NCBI GenBank assembly: GCA_009746045.1
Contig: RPFO01001742.1
Span: 1 to 25,896, forward strand
Direction of reading: 5' to 3'
Source of the DNA: Mesostigma viride
Lineage: Eukaryota > Streptophyta > Mesostigmatophyceae > Mesostigmatales > Mesostigmataceae
Length of the DNA stretch: 25,896 nucleotides
In this document: positions 8,046 through 16,669 of the stretch, in pieces
Position numbering within the stretch: position 1 is the stretch's first letter
Layout of the letters: each line of letters opens with the position of its first letter
Program-made: the position numbers and the translations under genes
The notes under the pieces: model-generated
The model's input: only the letters and a program-made list of their open reading frames with translations
What the model was told of the DNA's origin: nothing
Databases searched by the model: none

Positions 8046-8100
8046 TGGCGAAAAATTGGGCGTTCTTTATATAAGAGTAAGTACGTGCAATTTTTCGCCA
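8046..8100. repeat. Hairpin repeat, copy 4 of 4, altered centre
   Basis: Arms are unchanged, but the central TTTTCTTAAGAG has become TTTATATAAGAG. Arm conservation with centre drift suggests the arms, or the hairpin, are what matters. Confidence 0.85.
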
Positions 8101-8137
8101 TCCTTGTCACACCCCCAACACACCATCACAACTGCCG

Positions 8138-8330
8138 GGGTGGTGACAGATGCCAGCCTAAATGTCACAATCTGGTGAGCAGTGGTGGCAGGGGGGGCAC
8201 TTCTGTTTTTGCAAGTGGTTTAGGGTTTTAGGGTTTAGGGCTTAGGGTGAGACCCATCCTAGGCCGCGGTCACTATAGGGTCACTATAGGGGTGGCAGAT
8301 GCCAGCATAAGGGTGGTGCACTTCTCCTAG
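8138..8330. repeat. Degenerate direct repeats containing GCAGATGCCAGC
   Basis: GGTGACAGATGCCAGCCTAA near 8141 recurs as GGTGGCAGATGCCAGCATAA near 8290, and each is followed by a GGTGG...GCACTTCT string. Between them lie the telomere-like heptamers and a doubled GTCACTATAGG (about 8269-8290). No gene is seen in 7593-8391. Confidence 0.5.
8218..8247 (+). repeat. Interstitial telomere-like TTTAGGG repeats
   Basis: About four imperfect heptamers (GTTTAGGG, TTTTAGGG, TTTAGGG, CTTAGGG). TTTAGGG is the telomere repeat of land plants, many green algae and some other protists. The G-rich strand reads left to right, as if a chromosome end once lay to the right. Confidence 0.6.
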
Positions 8331-8429
8331 TCGCGATGACGGAATGATGACGGAATGATGATGGAAGCTACTTAATTAATTAATTAGACTCGTGCTCCCG
8401 TTGGGGAGTCACGGAGCATTAACCCCGAT

Positions 8430-8610
8430 GGATCAGTGGATGGATGTGTTACGTCGCGTAACAATTCGTTGTAGTTACGGACGTAAATTAGGTCTTTTGC
8501 CTCGGTTGTCCCTAGGTTTACGTTTAGGCTCCTACCGGGACATTATTGTCCTCGTAACAGTACTGTGGTACATTGGGTGCCGTTGGGCGCCGCGCCGCGT
8601 ACTTTACTAG
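8430..8610 (+). CDS. Short open frame of unknown meaning
   Basis: It begins ATGGATCAGTGGATGGATG and encodes about 59 residues with a hydrophobic C-terminal stretch (RDIIVLVTVLWYIGCRW). The overlapping second frame (FTFRLLPGHYCPRNSTVVHW) is also protein-like. I read this as part of one decayed coding region spanning 8.4-9.7 kb rather than a working gene. Confidence 0.2.
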
Positions 8611-8854
8611 TGGTCCTGATCCTGTGGTAGAATGTAGTGGACCAGCGTGCATCAGTAGATGTAGTGGACCAGCGTGCATCTGTAGGCGAGGGCCATGTCG
8701 GCCCGAGCGTGTTGGACCGTTGGTGACCATTTATGCGCGTTCTACCCCTTGTGTGTGCACTCGGCGTGTGTTAAATGAATTGACACATTTAGGCTTGGGT
8801 CACGGCAGTGTAGTTGTGTTTCCTTCCTCTATTCCTGGAGTAAACGGGTTTTGA
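8573..8854 (+). pseudogene. Cys-rich coding-like fragment
   Basis: The frame has no ATG start. It reads CSGPACISRCSGPACICRRG through a 27-bp direct repeat (8632-8658 and 8659-8685), then LVTIYARSTPCVCTRRVLNE and GHGSVVVFPSSIPGVNGF. It looks like genuine but decayed protein text of unknown family. Its codons favour T or A in third position (GTA, GTT, TTA), unlike the C/G-ending codons of the virus-like block to the left. Confidence 0.3.
8632..8685. repeat. 27-bp tandem direct repeat, two copies
   Basis: ATGTAGTGGACCAGCGTGCATC followed by A or T and GTAG occurs twice head to tail with a single difference. It encodes the repeated CSGPACI string in the overlapping frame. Confidence 0.7.
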
Positions 8855-8865
8855 TAAATGGTTGT

Positions 8866-9168
8866 ATGGCGTATTATAGTAACACTTACGTTAATGCATT
8901 GAGATCAGCTCCGTCACGTTCGTCTTTCGCCAGAGGGTTAAGTAGAGGAGGCCTGACCAGTTTAGGTAGTATCAGGCCCATTAGAGGTAGAGGTGGAGGT
9001 AGATATCCGCGGCGTAACAATGGTATCGGAGGAACTTCAGTAGGTAGTGAACGAGACGACTATCCCTTGCCACATACACCTGTTCAAGACCCCTTCCGCG
9101 TCCAGGAACAAGAAGTCGACACTTCCTTGATAGGTAATGGGCGGGTCGCCTTCAAGCTAGGAGAGTAG
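8866..9168 (+). CDS. Arg/Gly/Ser-rich small protein of unknown function
   Basis: From ATG 8866 the frame encodes 100 residues. The N-terminus is MAYYSNTYVNALRSAPSRSS, followed by an Arg/Gly-rich segment with RGLSRGG and PIRGRGGGRYPRRNN (about residues 24-50), and an acidic, proline-containing C-terminal third (HTPVQDPFRVQEQEVDTSLI). The RG-rich part resembles nucleic-acid-binding tails of coat, gag or nucleolar proteins, but no family is recognised. It is the best-looking single open frame of the 8.4-9.7 kb patchwork. Frame 1 stays coding-like past the TAG at 9166-9168 (FRDTLYLEARPARSG) up to a TGA at 9223-9225. Confidence 0.35.
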   Translation: MAYYSNTYVNALRSAPSRSSFARGLSRGGLTSLGSIRPIRGRGGGRYPRRNNGIGGTSVGSERDDYPLPHTPVQDPFRVQEQEVDTSLIGNGRVAFKLGE

Positions 9169-9221
9169 TGCTGCCCGTTTCGGGACACGCTCTACCTAGA
9201 AGCTAGACCTGCTCGCAGCGG

Positions 9222-9320
9222 ATGAATCCTTTCGTAGTTAGCCTGTCCTTCGCCTTGTTTTCCTGCTTACGGTTGTTTCCTGTCTTAGATAGGGGAGTAT
9301 TACTGTTCGGAGACGATTAG
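9222..9320 (+). CDS. Very short hydrophobic open frame with ATGA overlap
   Basis: It reads MNPFVVSLSFALFSCLRLFP and ends after LFGDD, 32 residues in all. The ATG overlaps the TGA that closes the frame running on from 8866 (ATGA at 9222-9225). The composition is signal-peptide-like, but this may be chance. Confidence 0.15.
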   Translation: MNPFVVSLSFALFSCLRLFPVLDRGVLLFGDD

Positions 9321-9552
9321 CGTCGCAGTACCTACACCTTTTTCCTTGTGCTGCTGCTTTATTAGACGGCCGCACCCGCAGAGTTACGGGGCGCTGTGTT
9401 AGGACGAGCGCTGGAATATCCGGCCGCTGACTTAGGACGAGAGCTGGAAACTTCCGCCCTCCTTCTCCTTTCGGTGATCCAGATCGTCCAGCTAAGTCGC
9501 CTACCCCTACCTCGTCTAGTTTGACATCACAAGACACGCCAGGTGAGTTATC

Positions 9553-9696
9553 ATGAGTCAACGTCGTGTTTTTACTGCGCCTTCCCATTCATCTAGTGAT
9601 AATAGTTTAGCTAAGTATTACGTAGTTATTACCCCTGGGAAGGCCCACACTAAATCACTAATCGAAAATTACTTGGGAAATGTTGTCTCGGGCTGA
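9553..9696 (+). CDS. Short open frame with a second ATGA overlap
   Basis: The frame encodes 47 residues, starting MSQRRVFTAPSHSSSDNSLA and continuing KYYVVITPGKAHTKSLIEN. The ATG overlaps the TGA (ATGA at 9553-9556) that ends an upstream frame carrying DRPAKSPTPTSSSLTSQDTP. It looks like coding text but no family is recognised, and it is too short to be a whole enzyme. It closes the 8.4-9.7 kb coding-like stretch. Confidence 0.25.
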   Translation: MSQRRVFTAPSHSSSDNSLAKYYVVITPGKAHTKSLIENYLGNVVSG

Positions 9697-10735
9697 TGGA
9701 CATGTGTGCCCCTCAATTGCGGAGTTAAATTGGATGTATAATTGAATGAAATACATTATTACATTCCATGCATCGATGCTCGAGTCATCGCGATATCTGA
9801 ATATCTTACATAATTACAGACCCATCAATTGGAAGATCAGAAAGCTCCAGTGCATCTGCTCTACGACCGGACGTCTCAATCGTACGTAGTGCTTTCGAGT
9901 TATAATTACCCTCAATGTATGTCTGGAAAATCCACGTGCAGGCAGTGTCAAATGCATGGTATATGAACTAGTTATGTACATGTCAAGATGATGACAGTCA
10001 AGCGAGGCCATACATGTTGACGGACAAGTGAGCCTGTAGACCTACGTCGATCCCCAGTTCCTCGATGTCGTGCGCAGCCCCGATATCATCAGATTTCCAA
10101 TCCCCAACGGCCGTCGGCTCCGCAAAATCCACGTTCGCGATTAAACAGTGCAACCGCGAGGGCCGTTCTAACTTGTAATCCACCTATATAATGGGCTCCG
10201 TCTCGTCACCGTGCGTTCGCATCAACAGGACAGCCACGGGTGTCGCGACGTCTCGGACGCTGTGCACTACACGCATCATCTCGGTCATCGCAGCCGTCGA
10301 GCACGTCACAAGCATCAATTATTCTCTGGACGAATTCTCGTGACCGTGTTGATATTAATGTCTGCCAACTTCACGACTGTGAACAGCAGCCTCACGCACG
10401 TCCGGTCCATCCGACTCCGTCAGGCGGTGTTGCGAATGGCGTCCTGCGTGCAAAAACCAGTACATGAAGGACAATAATGTTAGCCCGTTAGACAGATTTG
10501 TCTGTGGTTCCGCTTACAGCAGTACTAATCACCCGTTACGCGGATTTCGGGCAAGTGGGTATCCTCCTACATTACATGTATCCAATTATGGACGGGAGAT
10601 TTAAAATGGGAAACAAGTATCAGCGAACCCAGAATCAAGGTATCCACGCAACGGTTTTGAATAAACGGCTATGTACATAGAGACACAATGAACTGAACAA
10701 AACTTTAGTAGCTCACTCGTCGTTCACTTGTTAGT
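9697..10735. other. AT-rich stretch without a convincing gene
   Basis: I see no protein-like frame. A TATA-like CTATATAATGGGC lies at about 10181-10193, and a degenerate copy of the palindrome found further right (CCAACGGCCGTCGG) is at 10104-10117. A small inverted repeat AGACA-GATT-TGTCT occurs near 10489. Open frames at 10211-10477 and 10498-10680 lack protein-like composition. Confidence 0.5.
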
Positions 10736-10855
10736 CGTAACGGAGGCAGTCATTCAGTCAGTTTGCAAGTTCAGTTGGCAAGTACGGAAACACACGCAAG
10801 TGCGTAACGGAGGCAGTCAGTCAGTCAGTTTGCAAGTGCAGTTGGCAAGTACGGA
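10736..10855. repeat. 53-bp direct repeat, two copies, period 67
   Basis: CGTAACGGAGGCAGTCA...GTTGGCAAGTACGGA occurs at 10736-10788 and 10803-10855 with about two differences. Both contain CAGTCAGT runs. Its function is unknown. Confidence 0.7.
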
Positions 10856-11152
10856 CCACCAACCGCGTGTGTACGTCCATGATATCGCAATAATATAATC
10901 AAGAATAACAGGGGACGGTTAACGTATCCTTTACGCAGCTTTTTCGTTCAGGGCATGTTGAAATAACGAAAGTGGGTCAGGTGTTCGAACCCTCCAAGTG
11001 CCGAATTTTTTACGAACCAGCGCATTCACGAACCTTGCACTGGGGACGCGGTGGACCATTACCCCGGCCTAATTCTAGCATTGTACACAAGGGGCGGTGG
11101 CTAGCAGTAAAGAAGGGCATCCTAGTCATAACGCTGGGCAAGTTTGAAAGCA

Positions 11153-11166
11153 CCAACGGCCGTTGA
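11153..11166. repeat. CCAACGGCCGTTG palindrome
   Basis: A 12-bp perfect palindrome (CAACGGCCGTTG), a member of the family at 10104, 11414, 11673 and 11826. No gene is seen from about 10860 to 12400. Confidence 0.6.
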
Positions 11167-11257
11167 GTAGGAAAAAAAAAGAGCAGGAGAAGAGCACGTC
11201 GACGTTTCAACAGCAAGACAAAAATATTAAACCCCGAGTACCAATGAAAATGCTTTC

Positions 11258-11317
11258 ATGCATGTCCACCCCGACGAGGCACAAATTCATGCATGCCCAC
11301 CCCGACGAGGCACAAAT
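11258..11317. repeat. 30-bp tandem direct repeat, two copies
   Basis: CATGCATGTCCACCCCGACG followed by AGGCACAAATT is repeated once head to tail with one substitution (TCC/CCC). It is part of a larger imperfect repeat of about 259 bp shared with the 11560-11700 region. Confidence 0.65.
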
Positions 11318-11413
11318 TAATGAACGACAGATTTCTCACCCCCCCCCGGCACATGGCACAAGTGCCATCGCACGCACACACATTGTAGACAGGGTTATGA
11401 GAGTTTCGAGAGT

Positions 11414-11427
11414 CCAACGGCCGTTGG
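11414..11427. repeat. Perfect palindrome CCAACGGCCGTTGG
   Basis: Flanked by GAGT on the left and CTCGGAGAAAT on the right, as in the copies at 11673 and 11826. Confidence 0.65.
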
Positions 11428-11659
11428 CTCGGAGAAATTGACAGTACACCCGTAAAGACATTAAAATTATCACTTTGTTGTCTTATGTGTGCCTTGTCAT
11501 TTCCCAAGGTCAAAAGCCGTCAACTTCTGCACCTCTTGTCCCTCCCACCCGTACGCACTAAGCATGCCCACCTTACACTACCACATGTGGCTCTTGAGAA
11601 AACTCCCCCCGACGATGCACATGTGCCATCTCACGCACACACCTTCAGACAAGGCTATC

Positions 11660-11984
11660 AGTTTTTCGGAGTCCAACGGCCGTTGGCTCCGAGAAATGCT
11701 GTTACAACTCAAAATTACAATGGTGACATCCACGAGCTAGTGGTACGCCGAACAAGTGCTTGTATGACATATGGCGACTGCCCGTGAGGAAAAGTCCACC
11801 ACCACACACGGTCAGTTTTTTGAGTCCAACGGCCGTTGGCTCCGAGAAATGCTGTTACAACGCAAAATTACAATGGTGACATACATGAGCTAGTGGTACG
11901 CCGAACAAGTGCTTGTATGACATATGGCGACTGCCCGTGAGGAAAAGTCCACCACCACACACGGACAGTTTTTTGACTCCAACG
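11660..11984. repeat. 153-bp tandem repeat carrying CCAACGGCCGTTGG
   Basis: Two nearly identical head-to-tail copies with palindromes at 11673-11686 and 11826-11839, plus the first part of a third ending in TTTTTTGACTCCAACG at 11969-11984, where the palindrome is cut in half. Differences between the copies are few. The unit includes GAGCTAGTGGTACGCCGAAC and ACTGCCCGTGAGGAAAAGTC. Confidence 0.75.
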
Positions 11985-12324
11985 CAAGAACAGACGTAAT
12001 GCACACCAAGTGACCAAGTGGCAAGATAAAAACACCCTTGCCAATCTCTACCCACAAAAACTTAGCCCCGAAATCCGTAGCCCCGAAATCCGTAATTGAT
12101 TTGTACATTGTAGATGACAATGCAGCGATCACATGTATTCTGAAACCAACACGTTTTTACCTAGTTATCATGGTAACCAATTTATGGTTACCTAGTTATC
12201 CATGGCTAGAAAGTTGTTGTAAATACACGATGTGGCCACACACGCCATAGATGAAAATCATAACCAGCTCACGCACATGATCATGGAAGGGGACTCCATT
12301 GATCTCAAAAAAGAAAGCTCAAGA
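11985..12324. other. Intergenic stretch, nothing recognised
   Basis: AT-rich, with only a short doubled AGCCCCGAAATCCGT (12063 to 12092) and a doubled GGTTACCTAGTTATC-like string near 12160-12200. No protein-like frame is seen. Confidence 0.45.
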
Positions 12325-12380
12325 CACCCTACACCCTACACCATACATCCTACAACCTACACCCTTAACTCTCCACCCTT
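12325..12380 (-). repeat. Degenerate C-rich heptamers (telomere-like)
   Basis: Eight consecutive 7-mers: CACCCTA twice, then CACCATA, CATCCTA, CAACCTA, CACCCTT, AACTCTC and CACCCTT. The period of seven and the CCCTA core resemble decayed or variant CCCTAAA telomere repeats. The C-rich strand reads left to right, opposite to the TTTAGGG tract at 8218. Confidence 0.5.
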
Positions 12381-12403
12381 AAAGCTTACGTGACCTTTTT
12401 TTC

Positions 12404-12471
12404 GGAGAAATGTCCGAGTGGAATGCTATGTATGGGGTAACTTTCCCAAGGGTTCGAATCCCTCTTTCTCC
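12404..12471 (+). pseudogene. Truncated tRNA-Ser(GGA)-like gene of organellar/bacterial type
   Basis: Acceptor arms GGAGAAA (12404-12410) and TTTCTCC (12465-12471) pair perfectly. The T-arm AAGGG-TTCGAAT-CCCTC (12448-12464) pairs at four of five positions. A serine-type variable arm GGGG-TAACT-TCCC and the D-arm start TGTCCGAGTGG are present. The text jumps from GAGTGG in the D-loop straight to AATGC, so the right half of the D-arm and the left half of the anticodon stem are missing, about 18 bases. The remaining GGAA looks like a GGA anticodon joined to the D-loop. No CCA tail is encoded. A plastid or mitochondrial transfer to the nucleus followed by deletion is the likeliest origin. It lies about 110 bases before the simple repeats of the satellite. 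Confidence 0.65.
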
Positions 12472-12580
12472 ATTAGAGTTTTGTTTAGCTTCTATTCTCG
12501 TCTACACATAATTCACACGAAGTACGCTTGCAAATACTTTATTACTATTTTGTTTGATATACTACACTAATATTATAATT

Positions 12581-12743
12581 GTTGTGTGTGTGTGTTGTTC
12601 ACGTGTGCGTGTGTGTGTTGTGTGTGTTGTGTGTGTTGTGCGTGTGCGTGTGCGTGTGCGTGTGCGTGTGCGTGTGCGTGTGCGTGTGCGTGTGCGTGTG
12701 TGTGTGTATATAATTTTTTGTTGTGTGTGTGTGTTGTGTGTTG
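12581..12743 (+). repeat. GT-rich simple repeat with a (TGCGTG)n core
   Basis: It starts as GTTGTGTGTG runs, passes into about ten copies of the hexamer GTGCGT (12638-12699), then returns to GT through TATATAATTTTTTG and GTGTGTTG. It joins the 40-bp satellite directly and uses the same GTGTG/TGCGTG vocabulary. Confidence 0.85.
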
Positions 12744-15420
12744 TACGTGCAAGGTGTATGTACATGTGTGTGCAGCCGGCCCTTGCGTGCGCGGTGTGTG
12801 TACGTTTCTGTGCAGCCGCCCCTTGCGTGCGCGGTGTATGTACGTGTGTGTGCATGCCGACCCTTGCGTGCATGGTGTGTGTACGTGTGTGTGCAGCCGC
12901 CCCTTGCGTGCGCGGTGTATGTACATGTGTTTGCACTCGCCCCTTGCGTGCGCGGTGTATGTACGTGTGTGTGCAGCCGCCCCTTGCGTCCGCGGTGGAT
13001 GTACGTGTGTGCAGCCGCCCCTTGCGTGCATGGTGTATGTACGTGTGTGTGCAGCCGCCCCTTGCGTGCGCGGTGTATGTACATGTGTGTGCATCCTTGT
13101 CCTTGCGTGCATGGTGTATGTACATGTGAGTGCCGTCGCCCCAACCGTGCATTGTGTATGTACGTGTGTGTGCAGCCGCCCCTTGCGTGCATGGTGTATG
13201 TACATGTGTTTGCACTCTCCCCTTGCGTGCGCGGTGTATGTACGTGTGTGTGCAGCCGCCCCTTGCGTGCGCGGTGGATGTACGTGTGTGCGCACTCGCC
13301 CCTTGCGTGCGCGGTGTATGTACGTGTGTGCGCACTCGCCCCTTGCGTGCGCGGTGTATGTACGTGTGTGTGCAGCCGCCCCTTGCGTGCGCGGTGTATG
13401 TACATGTGTGTGCATCCTTGTCCTTGCGTGCATGGTGTATGTACATGTGAGTGCCGTCGCCCCAACCGTGCATTGTGTATGTACGTGTGTGTGCAGCCGC
13501 CCCTTGCGTGCATGGTGTGTGTACATGTGTGTGCATCCTTGTCCTTCCGTGCATGGTGTATGTACATGTGTGTGCAGCCGCCCCTTGCGTGCGCGGTGTA
13601 TGTACGTGTGTGTGCAGCCGCCCCTTGCGTGCATGGTGTGTGTACATGTGTGTGCATCCTTGTCCTTGCGTGCATGGTGTGTGTACATGTGTGTGCAGCC
13701 GCCCCTTGCGTGCGCGGTGGATGTACATGTGCAGGCAGTTGCCCCTTGCGTGCGCGGTGTATGTACATGTGTTTGCACTCGCCCCTTGCGTGCGCGGTGT
13801 ATGTACATGTGTGTGCAGCCGCCCCTTGCGTGCATGGTGTATGTACATGTGTGTGCAGTCGCCCCGTGCGTGCGCAGTGTATGTACGTGTGTGTGCATGC
13901 CGGCCCTTGCGTGCATGGTGTGTGTACGTGTGTGTGCAGGCGCCCCTTGCATGCGCAGTGTATGTACGTGTGAGTGCAGCCGGCCCTTCCGTGCGCGGTG
14001 GATGTACATGTGTGGGCAGTCGCCCCGTGCGTGCGCAGTGTATGTACGTGTGTGTGCATGCCGGCCCTTGCGTGCATGGTGTGTGTACGTGTGTGTGCAG
14101 GCGCCCCTTGCATGCGCAGTGTATGTACGTGTGAGTGCAGCCGGCCCTTCCGTGCGCGGTGGATGTACATGTGTGGGCAGTTGCCCCTTGTGTGCGCGGT
14201 GTATGTACATGTGTTTGCACTCGCCCCTTGCGTGCGCGGTGGATGTACATGTGTGTGCAGCTGCCCCTTGCGTGCATGGTTTATGTACATGTGTGTGCAG
14301 TCGCCCCGTGCGTGCGCAGTGGATGTACGTGTGTGTGCAGCCGCCCCTTGCGTGCGCGGTGGATGTACATGTGCGGGCAGTTGCCCCTTGCGTGCGCGGT
14401 GTATGTACATGTGAGTGCAGCCGCCCCTTGCGTGCGCGGTGTATGTACGTGTGTGTGCAGCCGCCCCGTGGTTGCGCGGTGGATGTACATGTGAGTCCAG
14501 CCGTCCCTTCCGTGCATGGTGTGTGTACGTGTGTGTGCAGTTGCCCCTTGCGTGCGCAGTGTATGTACGTGTGTGTGCATGCCGGCCCTTGCGTGCATGG
14601 TGTATGTACGTGTGTGTGCAGCCGGCCCTTGCGTGCATGGTGTGTGTAGATGTGTGTTCATCCTTGTCCTTGCGTGCATGGTGTATGTACATGTGGGTGC
14701 AGCCGCCCCTTGCGTGCGCGGTGGATGTACATGTGCGGGCAGTTGCCCCTTGCGTGCGCGGTGTATGTACGTGTGTGTGCAGCCGGCCCTTGCGTGCGCG
14801 GTGTGTGTACATGTGTGTGCAGTTGCCCCTTGCGTGCGCGGTGTAGGTACGTGTCTGTGCAGCCGCCCCAAGCGTGCATGGTGTGTGTACGTGTGTGCAG
14901 CCGCCCCTTGCGTGCGCGGTGTATGCCAGTGACAGTGTGTGCATGCCGGCCCTTGCGTGCATGGTGTGTGTAAGTGTGTGTGCAGCAGCCCCTTGCGTGC
15001 GCGGTGTAGGTACGTATGTGTGCAGCCGCCCCTTGCGTGCGCGGTGTATGTACGTGTTAATGCAGCCGGCCCTTGCGTGCGCAGTGTATGTCCAGGTGTG
15101 GGCAGTTGCCCCTTGCGTGCGCGGTGTATGTACGTGTGTGTGCAGCCGCCCCTTGCGTGCATGGTGGGTGTACATGTGAGTGCAGCCGCCCCTTGCGTGC
15201 GCGGTGTGTGTACGTGTGTGTGCAGCCCCCCCTTGCGTGCGCGGTGTAGGTACGTGTGTGTGCAGCCGCCCCAAGCGTGCATGGTGTGTGTACGTGTGTG
15301 CAGCCGCCCCTTGCGTGCGCGGTGTATGCCAGTGTGTGTGCATGCCGGCCCTTGCGTGCATGGTGTGTGTAAGTGTGTGTGCAGCCGCCCCTTGCGGGCG
15401 CGGTGTAGGTACGTATGTGT

Positions 15421-15900
15421 GCAGCCGCCCCTGGCGTGCATGGTGTATGTATGTGTGTGTGCAGCCGCCCCTTGCGTGCGCGGTGGATGTACGTGTGTGT
15501 GCAGCCACCCCTTGCATGCGCGGTGTATGTACGTGTGTGTGCAGCCGCCCCTTGCGTGCGCGGTGTAGGTACGTGTGTGTGCAGCCGCCCCAAGCGTGCA
15601 TGGTGTGTGTAAGTGTGTGTGCAGCAGCCCCTTGCGTGCGCGGTGTAGGTACGTATGTGTGCAGCCGCCCCTGGCGTGCATGGTGTATGTATGTGTGTGT
15701 GCAGCCGCCCCTTGCGTGCGCGGTGTATGTACGTGTGTGTGCAGCCACCCCTTGCATGCGCGGTGTATGTACATGTGAGTGCCGTCGCCCCAAGCGTGCA
15801 TTGTGTGTGTAAGTGTGTGTGCAGCAGCCCCTTGCGTGCGCGGTGTATGTACGTGAGTGTGCAGCCGCCCCGTGGTTGCGCGGTGGATGTACATGTGAGT
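15421..15900 (+). repeat. 240-bp (six-unit) tandem duplication inside the array
   Basis: The block beginning GCAGCCGCCCCTGGCGTGCA at 15421 recurs at 15661 with the same order of unit variants, including the rare CTGGCG and CAGCCACCCC forms. It diverges in the last units. Confidence 0.6.
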
Positions 15901-16669
15901 GCAGCCGCCCCTTGTGTGCGCGGTGTAATATGTACGTGTGTGTGCAGCCGTCCCTTGCGTGCGCGGTGTGTGTACGTGTGTGTGCAGCCGCCCCATGCGT
16001 GCACGGTGAGTGTAAGTGTGTGTGCAGCAGCCCCTTGCGTGCGCAGTGTATGTACATGTGAGTGCAGCCGCCCCAAGCGTGCGCGGTGTGTGTACATGTG
16101 TGTGCAGTTGCCCCTTGCGTGCGCGGTGGATGTACGTGTGTGCATGCCGGCAATTGCGTGCATGGTGTGTGTACGTGTGTGTGCAGCCGCCCCTTGCGTG
16201 CGCGGTGTGTGTACGTGTGTGTGCACTTGCCCCTTGCGTGCGCGGTGGATGTACATGTGTGTGCAGCCGCCCCTTGCGTGCATGGTGTATGTACGTGTGT
16301 GTGCAGCCGCCCCTTGCGTGCGCGGTGTATGTACGTGTGTGTGCAGCCGTCCCTTGCGTGCGCGGTGTGTGTACGTGTGTGTGCAGCCGCCCCATGCGTG
16401 CATGGTGAGTGTAAGTGTGTCTGCAGCCGGCCCTTGCGTGCGCGGTGTGTGTACATGTGAGTGCAGCCGCCCCAAGCGTGCGCGGTGTGTGTACATGTGT
16501 GTGCAGTTGCCCCTTGCGTGCGCGGTGGATGTACGTGTGTGTGCATGCCGGCCCTTGCGTGCATGGTGTGTGTACGTGTGTGTGCAGCCGCCCCTTGCGT
16601 GCGCGGTGTATGTACATGTGTGTTCATCCTTGTCCTTGTGTGCATGGTGTAGGTACATGTGGGTGCAGG

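Noticed and set aside
7726-8100. CRISPR-like reading of the 55-bp repeats with 45-55-bp spacers
   Set aside because: Two of the spacers are themselves near-identical repeats, only four units exist, there are no cas genes, and the surroundings are eukaryotic/viral in character.
8269-8291. T7-promoter-like CACTATAGGG (twice), possible vector or adapter contamination
   Set aside because: Only 10-11 bases match the promoter end, the upstream half is absent, and the doubled string lies in continuous genomic-looking repeats.
10211-11787. Several open frames of 60-100 codons in the 10.2-11.8 kb region
   Set aside because: They lack protein-like composition, overlap direct repeats and palindromes, and compete with equally poor frames on the other strand.
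12404-12471. A functional tRNA-Ser gene
   Set aside because: At 68 bases it is too short for a class II tRNA, and no anticodon stem can form; one half of the anticodon arm and D-arm is missing.
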